From Streptomyces sp. ITFR-21 (GTDB lineage Bacteria > Actinomycetota > Actinomycetes > Streptomycetales > Streptomycetaceae), in assembly GCF_031844685.1 (NCBI RefSeq), contig NZ_CP134605.1, positions 5,616,001 to 5,680,000 on the forward strand: 64,000 nt of DNA, read 5' to 3'. Positions within the stretch are counted from its first letter, which is position 1. Each line of letters begins with the position of its first letter. Shown here one piece after another: positions 8,163 to 15,017 of this stretch. Under the pieces are notes generated by a model. That model worked only from the letters and a program-made list of their open reading frames with translations. It did not search any database and was not told the DNA's origin. A program made the position numbers and the translations under genes.

Positions 8163-9569
8163 TCAGCTGTCGAGACGGGCGAGAATCAGCGGACCGAGGT
8201 CGGTCACGTCGCCCGCCCCCATGGTGAGAACGAGATCACCCGCCTTCGCCATTCCTGCCACCGCCTCCGGCACCGCCGCCGCGTCGTGCGCCGCGGTCAC
8301 GTCGGCGCCCGCCGCCCGCGCCGCCCCGACGACGATCTCGCTGGTGACGCCCGGCACCGGGTCCTCCCGGGCCGGATAGACGTCCAGCACCACCGAGGCG
8401 TCCGCCAGCGCCAGCGCGCCGCCCATCTCGGCGCCCAGCTCGCGGGTGCGGCTGAACAGGTGCGGCTGGAAGACCACCAGCACCCGGGCGTGCGGCCCGG
8501 CCGCGCCGCGGATCGCCTCCAGGTCGGCGGCCATCTCGGTGGGGTGGTGGGCGTAGGAGTCGATCACCTGGACGCCCGCCGCCTCGCCCTTGAGCTGGAG
8601 CCGGCGCCTGACCCCGGTGTACCCGGCCAGCGCCGCGGCCAGATTGCGGGCCGGGACGCCCACCGCGATCCCGGCGGCCAGCGCGGCGACGGCGTTGTGG
8701 GCGTAGTGCCGGCCCGGTACGGAGACGGTGAAGGTCAGCAGCCGGCCGTCCAGCAGCACGGTGACCTCGCTGGTCAGCCCGCGCGGGTTGATCCGGGTGA
8801 TCCGCACGTCGGCGTGCTCGGCCTCGCCGACGGTCACGACGCGCGGCGAGCCGGTGCCCCGGACCCGGGAGGTCAGCTCGACCGCGCCCGGCTGGTCGGC
8901 CGAGACCACCAGGGTGCCGCCCGGCCGGACCTTGCCGACGAACGTCTCGAAGGACCGGTGGATCTCCTCCAGGGAGGCATAGTTGGCGTGGTGGTCCAGC
9001 TCCACGTTCAGGACGACGGCGACCTCGGGGGAGTAGGCGTGGAAGCTGCGGTCGCTCTCGTCGGCCTCCGCGACGAAGATCCCGCCGTCCCCGTGGTGGG
9101 CGTTGGAGCCCGGCGCGTCCAGGTCGCCGCCGATCGCGTACGACGGCTCCAGGCCGAGGGCGGTCAGCGCCACCGCCAGCATCGAGGTGGTGGTGGTCTT
9201 GCCGTGCGTGCCGGCCACCGCGATCGGGCGGCTGCCCGCCATCAGCGCGGCCAGCGCGTCGCTGCGGTGCACCACCGGGACGCCGCGGTCCCGGGCCGCC
9301 GCCAGCTCAGGGTTCTCCGCGCGGATCGCGCTGGAGACGACCACCGCGGAGGCCTCCGGCGCCAGGTGCGCCGCGTCGTGGCCGATGTGCACGGTCACAC
9401 CCAGCGCGCGCAGCGCCGCGGCGGTCTCGGAGTCCCTCGCGTCGCTGCCGGCCACCACCGCCCCGCGCTGGGCCAGGATCTTCGCGATGCCCGACATTCC
9501 GGCGCCGCCGATGCCGATGAAGTGCGGCCGGTCCAGGGCGGGCGGAATCGACGGGCTGGTCGGGCTCAT
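8163..9569 (-). CDS. murC: UDP-N-acetylmuramate--L-alanine ligase
   Basis: 468 residues, full length. It adds L-Ala to UDP-MurNAc, the first amino acid of the peptidoglycan stem. Seen: IGIGGAGMSGIAKILAQRG (UDP-binding N-domain), the ATP loop GTHGKTTTTSM near residue 115, and the Mur ligase centre VIDSYAHHPTEM with the conserved His pair. The gene lies outside any division/cell-wall cluster here, as is typical for streptomycetes. The ribosome site GGGAGA lies 8-9 bases before ATG 9569. Confidence 0.96.
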   Translation of the reverse strand: MSPTSPSIPPALDRPHFIGIGGAGMSGIAKILAQRGAVVAGSDARDSETAAALRALGVTVHIGHDAAHLAPEASAVVVSSAIRAENPELAAARDRGVPVVHRSDALAALMAGSRPIAVAGTHGKTTTTSMLAVALTALGLEPSYAIGGDLDAPGSNAHHGDGGIFVAEADESDRSFHAYSPEVAVVLNVELDHHANYASLEEIHRSFETFVGKVRPGGTLVVSADQPGAVELTSRVRGTGSPRVVTVGEAEHADVRITRINPRGLTSEVTVLLDGRLLTFTVSVPGRHYAHNAVAALAAGIAVGVPARNLAAALAGYTGVRRRLQLKGEAAGVQVIDSYAHHPTEMAADLEAIRGAAGPHARVLVVFQPHLFSRTRELGAEMGGALALADASVVLDVYPAREDPVPGVTSEIVVGAARAAGADVTAAHDAAAVPEAVAGMAKAGDLVLTMGAGDVTDLGPLILARLDS

Positions 9570-9725
9570 GCGCGGTTCTCCCGGGTGCTTGCTGCGTCGC
9601 TGACTGGGCCTGATTCTCGCATCCCGCCCAGGTCCCCGGCGGGCGGCGCCGTCGGCGTCCGCCCGGACGCCTCCCGCGGGCCCGGCCCGCCGCCGCGTCC
9701 GCGGCGGTCACCGCCCGGCCCGCGG

Positions 9726-10193
9726 TCAGTCCTGCTCCGCGAACAGCTTCAGTACCGGGACGCCCACCTTGTGCCGGGCCCGGGAGGTCCAGTCGCGGTG
9801 GAAGAACTCCTCCACGAAGTGCGGCGCGGTCAGCACGATCACCTCGTCGGCCCCGGTCCGCTCGACCACCGTGCGCAGCGTGTCCAGCGGGTGCTCCTCC
9901 ACCACCTGGCCGACCGCCTGCGCGCCGGCCTGCCGCAGCGCCTCCAGGGAGTGGGACAGCGAGCGCTCGGCGGGCGGGAACGCCTCCCGGCCCTCCGGGA
10001 CGCCGTTCTCGCGGGCCGCGTCCTCCAGGTGGCCGAGCGCCACGTCGTCCACGGCCCGCAGGAGGCGGTCCTGGTCCCCGCGGGGCTGCATGAGGACGAC
10101 GAAGGACACCTGCTCGTCGCCGTGCAGGGTGGTGACCATCTCCACATCGGCGTGGGCGAGCGGCTTCTCGATCATGAGTACGGTCGTGAACAC
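9726..10193 (-). CDS. Conserved actinobacterial protein, universal-stress-like
   Basis: 155 residues. I chose GTG 10193 (AAGGA 7 bases upstream) over an ATG 21 bases earlier that lacks a ribosome site. The C-terminal segment GADEVIVLTAPHFVEEFFHRDWTSRARHKVGVPVLKLF looks like the end of a universal-stress or similar alpha/beta nucleotide-binding fold, but no complete motif is present. Homologues are often labelled indole-3-glycerol phosphate synthase in databases; the length and the missing TIM-barrel motifs argue against that. It lies between murC and a RibD-like reductase, all leftward. Confidence 0.65.
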   Translation of the reverse strand: MFTTVLMIEKPLAHADVEMVTTLHGDEQVSFVVLMQPRGDQDRLLRAVDDVALGHLEDAARENGVPEGREAFPPAERSLSHSLEALRQAGAQAVGQVVEEHPLDTLRTVVERTGADEVIVLTAPHFVEEFFHRDWTSRARHKVGVPVLKLFAEQD

Positions 10194-10379
10194 GGACGCG
10201 TCCTTCTTTCTCATGGGCCACCGGCCTCATTCGGCCACCGGGCCGCCACAGCAACCATCCTGCCCCGATCTTCACGGGGCACCGGGATAAGTGTTCCCGC
10301 GTGCGGCGAAGCGGAACGGAAGAATCCGATTTTTCGGCGTGGCGCTCGCCCCGCCGGTGGTAGGGCGGGACTCCCCGGG

Positions 10380-11153
10380 TCAGGCCCGGACGTAGCGGGT
10401 GAACAGGAAGCCGTCCTCCTCCAGCACCGACACCGGGGCGAAGCGGGCCGGCGGCACGACGCCGGGGCCGTTCATGATCCGGGGGGCGTCCCCGCCGGTC
10501 AGCAGCGGGGACAGGGTCAGGCACAGCTCGTCGAGCACGTCCGCCGCCGCGAACTGGGCCAGGATCCGCGGCCCGCCCTCGTGCAGCAGCCGGGTGAAGC
10601 CGAGGGCGGCCACCTCCCGGACAACCCGGACCGGGTCCACGCCGTCGCCCTCACCGGTCACCACCACGCGGGCGCCGGCCGCGCGGGCGGCGGCGAGGGC
10701 GCGGTCCGGGGCCCCGGCGCCGGTCAGCACCAGGGTGGGCACCACCGGGTCGGCGAACAGCGGCGCGGTGAAGTCGAGGTCCAGCCGGCGGGAGACCACG
10801 CCGATCGCCGCGGCGGGCGGCTGCCCGGCCGCGGCGCGCCGGGCGGCGAAGGCGTCGCGCGCCCTGGCCGGCCGGTAGCCCTCCTGGCGGACCGTCTCGG
10901 CGCCCACCAGGATCAGGTCGGCGAGCGCGCGCAGCGTACCGAACAGGCGCATGTCGGCGGGCGAGGACAGCGGCGCGGACCTGCCGTCCGCCCTGGCGGC
11001 GCCGTCCAGCGAGCCCACCATGTTCGCCCGCAGGTACGGCGTGCCGGCCGGCCGGTCCGCGGGGTACGCGTAGGCGTCCGCCAGGCCGAGTACGCCGTCC
11101 AGCGCCGGCTCCGGCCTCGCTCCGGGCCCCGGACGGGGAAACAGCCGCTGCAT
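10380..11153 (-). CDS. RibD-like pyrimidine reductase family protein
   Basis: 257 residues from ATG 11153. It has the dihydrofolate-reductase fold of the RibD C-terminal domain: RANMVGSLDGAARADGRSAPLSSPADMRLF, then LADLILVGAETVRQEGYRP and GFTRLLHEGGPRILAQF. Family members reduce the riboflavin precursor diaminohydroxyphosphoribosylamino-pyrimidine with NADPH. This one stands alone, without the deaminase domain or other rib genes, so its substrate is uncertain. It is divergent from zapE across a 539-base gap full of extreme GC inverted repeats. Confidence 0.75.
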   Translation of the reverse strand: MQRLFPRPGPGARPEPALDGVLGLADAYAYPADRPAGTPYLRANMVGSLDGAARADGRSAPLSSPADMRLFGTLRALADLILVGAETVRQEGYRPARARDAFAARRAAAGQPPAAAIGVVSRRLDLDFTAPLFADPVVPTLVLTGAGAPDRALAAARAAGARVVVTGEGDGVDPVRVVREVAALGFTRLLHEGGPRILAQFAAADVLDELCLTLSPLLTGGDAPRIMNGPGVVPPARFAPVSVLEEDGFLFTRYVRA

Positions 11154-11475
11154 GCCGGAAGTCTCGCACGCGCCTTCGCGACCCGCCCCCGGGCACCCCG
11201 CGGCCCTCCTCCGGCCGACATCCGCGCCCGCCCCCTGCCCGCCCTGGCGCCCGCCACCGATCGGACCGAGCGGGAGCGGCCGGGTCCGGGCCGCGGGCGG
11301 ACCGGGCCGGTCCGCCCCCTGGTGCCCGGTAACCCCTGCCCGGGTGCTGTCCTGGCCCCGCGTCCGCCGGCGGCTGTCACACGTCCCGCCGCGGGTGGGT
11401 GGCGGGCGGCCGGGCATCGGCCGGGGACGAACCGGCGGCCCGCTGTCCGGCACCGTGCGGCCCTCCTCCTTCCGA

Positions 11476-11538
11476 CCGGGGGCGGGGGCGGGGGCCGGGC
11501 GGGGGCCCGGCTCCCCCGCCCGGCTCCCCCGCCCCCGG
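11476..11538. repeat. Imperfect long inverted repeat, G-run/C-run
   Basis: A stretch of CCGGGGGCGGGGG-type DNA is followed by its near-complement CCCCCGCCCGGC...CCCCCGCCCCCGG. Arms are about 26-30 bases with an insertion of a few bases in the left arm. It lies in the divergent gap between the RibD-like gene and zapE. One strand has several G5 runs that could also form a quadruplex. Confidence 0.6.
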
Positions 11539-11603
11539 TCCGGGACCACGCGGCCGCTTCCGGCCGGCCCTCCGGACCCGGCCCGGGTCCGTCCCGGCCC
11601 GCC

Positions 11604-11655
11604 CCGGCCCGGTGTGCCTCCGGCCGGCCGGCCGGCCGGAGGCACACCGGGCCGG
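11604..11655. repeat. 52-bp perfect palindrome upstream of zapE
   Basis: Bases 11604-11629 are the exact reverse complement of 11630-11655, with no spacer. The core is (CCGG)x5 at 11620-11639, flanked by GTGTGCCT and AGGCACAC. It ends 37 bases before the zapE start. The rest of the gap 11154-11692 holds the 11476-11538 repeat and no gene I can support. Confidence 0.9.
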
Positions 11656-11692
11656 CCGGGGACCGGGCACGGACGGACTAAGCTCGGCAGCC

Positions 11693-12784
11693 GTGTCCAC
11701 CTCATCCTCCGCGGCGTCCTCCTCGACCTCCCAAGGGGGCCCGCAGACCGCCGGGCCCATAGCCCTCAGCGTCCGCAGGCCCGAGGTCGAGCCGGGACGG
11801 CTGGTCGCGGAGATGGTGCCGCCGCCGCGGTTCGACGGTGTGCGCTTCGACACCTACGTGCCCGACCCCGGGCAGCCGAGCCAGACGGCGGCGGTGCAGC
11901 GGCTCACCGCCTTCGCCGCGTCGCTGGGCGGGGCGCCCTCCGGCGGGCGCCGCAAATGGTTCCGGCGCGAACCGGCGGCGCCCCCGGCCCCGGGCGGGGT
12001 CTACCTCGACGGCGGGTACGGCGTCGGCAAGACGCACCTGCTGGCCTCGCTGTGGCACGCCACCCCGGCGCCGCGCGAGCAGAAGGCGTTCGGGACCTTC
12101 GTGGAGCTGACCAACCTGGTGGGCGCCCTCGGCTTCCAGCGGGCCGTGCGAGCGCTCCAGGGCCACCGCCTGGTCTGCATCGACGAGTTCGAGCTGGACG
12201 ACCCGGGCGACACCGTGCTGGTCTCCACGCTGCTGGGCAGGCTCGCGGACGCCGGGGTACGGCTGGCCGCGACCTCCAACACGCTGCCCGGCCGGCTCGG
12301 CGAGGGCCGGTTCGCCGCCGCCGACTTCATGCGGGAGATCCAGGGGCTGTCCGCGCGGTTCGCCTCGCTGCGGATCGACGGCGAGGACTACCGCCACCGC
12401 GGCCTGCCGGCCGCCCCCGACCCGTACACCGACGAGCAGGTCACCGCGGCGGCCCGCCGTACGCCCGGCGCCTCGCTGGACGACTTCGGGGCGCTGGCCG
12501 CGCACCTGGCGACCGTCCACCCGAGCCGGTACGGGGCGCTGTGCGACGGGGTCGGCGCGGTGTTCCTGCGCGGGGTCGAGCCGATCACCGACCAGGCCAC
12601 CGCGCTGCGGCTGGTCGTGCTCGCCGACCGGCTGTACGACCGGGAGGTGCCCGTGATGGCCTCCGGGACGCCGTTCGACCGGCTGTTCAGCGAGGACATG
12701 CTGGCCGGCGGCTACCGGAAGAAGTACTTCCGCGCGGTCTCCCGGCTGACCGCGCTGGCCCGCGACGCCGACCGACCGGGCTGA
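11693..12784 (+). CDS. zapE: ZapE/AFG1-like cell division ATPase
   Basis: 363 residues from GTG 11693. AFG1/ZapE family AAA-type ATPase: Walker A GGYGVGKTHL (Lys113), Walker B LVCIDEFELDD (Asp164/Glu165), sensor LAATSNTLPGRLGEGRF, and a C-terminal block FDRLFSEDMLAGGYRKKYFRAVSRL. In E. coli ZapE acts on FtsZ at the division ring; in actinomycetes the role is inferred. The N-terminal about 40 residues are Ser/Thr/Pro-rich, and the true start could be slightly different. Stands alone, divergent from the RibD-like gene. Confidence 0.85.
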   Translation: MSTSSSAASSSTSQGGPQTAGPIALSVRRPEVEPGRLVAEMVPPPRFDGVRFDTYVPDPGQPSQTAAVQRLTAFAASLGGAPSGGRRKWFRREPAAPPAPGGVYLDGGYGVGKTHLLASLWHATPAPREQKAFGTFVELTNLVGALGFQRAVRALQGHRLVCIDEFELDDPGDTVLVSTLLGRLADAGVRLAATSNTLPGRLGEGRFAAADFMREIQGLSARFASLRIDGEDYRHRGLPAAPDPYTDEQVTAAARRTPGASLDDFGALAAHLATVHPSRYGALCDGVGAVFLRGVEPITDQATALRLVVLADRLYDREVPVMASGTPFDRLFSEDMLAGGYRKKYFRAVSRLTALARDADRPG

Positions 12785-12834
12785 ACCGGCTCAACCGGGC
12801 GACCGGCCCGGCGGCGGTGCCGCCGACGGCAGGT

Positions 12835-12889
12835 CCGGCGGGCCGCGGGCCGGCGGTCGGCCGCCAGGCCGGCCGCCGCGGCCCGCCGG
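12835..12889. terminator. Bidirectional terminator between zapE and the zinc-ribbon gene
   Basis: Perfect 14-bp arms at 12835-12848 (CCGGCGGGCCGCGG) and 12876-12889, with a 27-base loop that itself can fold (GGCCGGC...GCCGGCC type). It fits the 109-base gap between the convergent zapE and leftward zinc-ribbon genes. Confidence 0.7.
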
Positions 12890-12893
12890 GCGG

Positions 12894-13055
12894 TCAGCCC
12901 GAGCAGGCCGTGCGCTGCGCCTCCTGCCACTCGCACACCGGGCACAGCGTCGCGCCCCGGGCGCTCGCGGGGTGCTCGGTCGGCTCGCCGCACAGCACGC
13001 AGTCGGCGAACGGCTCTGTCTGCTGGGCCGGGGCTGCCGGCTCGGTCCGCGTCAC
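12894..13055 (-). CDS. Small zinc-ribbon protein coupled to treZ
   Basis: 53 residues from GTG 13055. Two Cys pairs, CVLCGE and CPVCEW, separated by 20 residues are a zinc-ribbon/knuckle. No signal peptide. The start overlaps the treZ stop in a GTGA arrangement, so translation is likely coupled to treZ. Function unknown; it could be a small regulator or chaperone-like partner. The reading frame is conserved-looking (Cys spacing, strong third-position GC). Confidence 0.6.
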   Translation of the reverse strand: MTRTEPAAPAQQTEPFADCVLCGEPTEHPASARGATLCPVCEWQEAQRTACSG

Positions 13056-14794
13056 CCCTCCACGGTAGCGCCCGCCACCCGCAGCACGGCCGCCCCGCGG
13101 GCCGGCAGTTGCACCAGGGGACCGGCGGCCAGCAGCTTGCACGCCGGGCGGGCCAGGACGACCTCGCAGGGCGCGTTCAGCGGCACCCGGGCCGGCGCGT
13201 CGGAGAAGTTGACCAGGATCCGGAACGGGCCGCGGCCGACCAGCAGCGTACGGCCGCCCGGCGTCGCCGCCACCGTCTCCAGCCGGGGGTCGGTCAGCGC
13301 CGGTTCGGCCCGGCGCAGCGCGATCAGCGCCCGGTACCACTCCAGCAGCTCCCGGTGCCCGGCCTTGTCCGGCTCCGCCCAGTCCAGGCAGGACCGGTCC
13401 CTGGTGGCCGGGTCCTGCGGGTCGGGCACCTCCTGGGCCGACCAGCCGTGCGAGGCGAACTCCCGCCGCCTGCCCTCGGTGATGGCCCGCGCGAGCTCCG
13501 GGTCGTCGTGGTCGGTGAAGAACTGCCACGGCGTGCTCGCCCCCCACTCCTCGCCCATGAAGAGCATCGGGGTGAACGGCGAGGTGAGCACCAGCGCGGC
13601 GGCGGTGGCGAGCTGATCCCGGGTCAGCCGGTCGCCGGTGGCCCGGTTGCCGATCTGGTCGTGGGTCTGGGCGTAGCCGACCAGCCGGTGCGCCGGGACC
13701 TTCGCGGTGTTCAGCGGGCGGCCGTGGTGCCGGCCGCGGAAGGACGACCAGGTGCCGTCGTGGAAGAAGCCGCGGGTGAGCACCCTGGCGACGGCGGCCG
13801 GCCCGGCGGCGGCGAAGTCGGCGTAGTAGCCCTGCTCTTCGCCGGTGACCGCGGTGTGCACCGCGTGGTGGAAGTCGTCGTTCCACTGGGCGTGCAGACC
13901 GAGGCCCCCGGCCTCGCGCGGGGCGGTGGTGCGCGGGTCGTTCAGATCGGACTCGCCGATCAGGAACAGCGGGCGGCCGACCGCCGCCGCCAGCGCGTCG
14001 ACCGCGGCGGACAGTTCCTCCAGGAAGTGCAGCGCCCGGGTGTCGACCAGGGCGTGCACGGCGTCGAGCCGCAGCCCGTCGAGCCGGTAGTCGCGCAGCC
14101 AGGCCAGGGCGCTGCCGATGAGGAAGTCCCGCACCTCGTCGGAGCCGGGCGCGTCCAGGTTGACCGCGTCGCCCCACGGGGTGTGGTGCCGGTCGGTGAA
14201 GTACGGCCCGAACGGCGGCAGGTGGTTGCCGGCGGGCCCCAGGTGGTTGTGCACCACGTCGAGGACGACGCCCAGGCCGTGCCGGTGGGCCGCGTCGACG
14301 AACCGTTTCATCGCGGCCGGGCCGCCGTACGGCTCGTGCACCGCCCACAGCGACACGCCCTCGTACCCCCAGCCGTTGGTGCCGGGGAACGGGCAGACCG
14401 GCATCAGCTCGACATGGGTGATGCCGAGCCGCGCGAGGTGCGGAAGGCGTTCGGCGGCGGCGTCGAAGGTGCCCTGCGCGGTGAAGGTGCCGACGTGCAG
14501 CTCGTAGAGAACCGCGCCCGGCAGCGGGCGGCCCGGCCACGGCGCGGTCCAGGCGAAGGCGTCCTGGTCGACCACCGCGCTGGGCCCGTCGGGACCGTCC
14601 GGCTGGCGGCGCGAGCGCGGGTCGGGCAGCGGCGGGCTGCCGTCCAGCCGGTACGTGTACCGGGTGCCGTCACCGGCCGGCAGCTCGGCCTGCCACCAGC
14701 CGGTCCGGGCCGGGTCGGGGCCGAGCGCGTGGGCGCGGTCCTCGATCACGATCTCCACCTGTCGGGCGCTCGGCGCCCACACCTCGAACAGCAC
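13052..14794 (-). CDS. treZ: Malto-oligosyltrehalose trehalohydrolase
   Basis: 580 residues from GTG 14794 (GGGAG 6 bases upstream). GH13 enzyme that hydrolyses maltooligosyl-trehalose to trehalose plus a shorter maltodextrin. Seen: an N-terminal CBM48-like domain (VLFEVWAPSARQVEIVIED), the GH13 barrel with nucleophile Asp244 in LDGLRLDAVHAL, acid/base Glu281 in LFLIGESDLND, and the TreZ-type SPFTPMLFMGEEWGA and TPWQFFTDH blocks. It partners with treY, 223 bases upstream; nothing recognisable lies in that gap. Confidence 0.96.
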   Translation of the reverse strand: MLFEVWAPSARQVEIVIEDRAHALGPDPARTGWWQAELPAGDGTRYTYRLDGSPPLPDPRSRRQPDGPDGPSAVVDQDAFAWTAPWPGRPLPGAVLYELHVGTFTAQGTFDAAAERLPHLARLGITHVELMPVCPFPGTNGWGYEGVSLWAVHEPYGGPAAMKRFVDAAHRHGLGVVLDVVHNHLGPAGNHLPPFGPYFTDRHHTPWGDAVNLDAPGSDEVRDFLIGSALAWLRDYRLDGLRLDAVHALVDTRALHFLEELSAAVDALAAAVGRPLFLIGESDLNDPRTTAPREAGGLGLHAQWNDDFHHAVHTAVTGEEQGYYADFAAAGPAAVARVLTRGFFHDGTWSSFRGRHHGRPLNTAKVPAHRLVGYAQTHDQIGNRATGDRLTRDQLATAAALVLTSPFTPMLFMGEEWGASTPWQFFTDHDDPELARAITEGRRREFASHGWSAQEVPDPQDPATRDRSCLDWAEPDKAGHRELLEWYRALIALRRAEPALTDPRLETVAATPGGRTLLVGRGPFRILVNFSDAPARVPLNAPCEVVLARPACKLLAAGPLVQLPARGAAVLRVAGATVEG

Positions 14795-15017
14795 GCACGG
14801 CTCCCGTCGCTCGCGGTCGTGTCTTCCTGCGGTTGTCGCCGGCCGGGCCGGATCGCGCCGGCCCCCCGCGCACGCCTGCCCGGGTCCCGGACACATCCAT
14901 GCCCGGGGGCGGGCGGGTTCAGACGAAGTTCACACGTGCCCGGCGGGCCGGACCGCCCGGTGTCCGGAAAACGGCGGACGCGCCGCCGCCGGGCGGCCTC
15001 CCGGCCGGTACGCGAGG

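Noticed and set aside
9726..10193. Indole-3-glycerol phosphate synthase label used for homologues
   Set aside because: 155 residues is too short for the barrel and none of the TrpC motifs are present.
7971..11681. A 1236-codon open frame on the plus strand across msrB, murC, the stress-like gene and the RibD-like gene
   Set aside because: It is antisense to four well-supported genes and translates to Arg/Gly/Pro/His-rich text without family motifs, the usual shadow frame in high-GC DNA.
11154..11692. Coding potential in the divergent RibD-like/zapE gap
   Set aside because: Open frames here exist because of extreme GC; both strands give the same GRPAGGTPG-type text owing to the palindrome.
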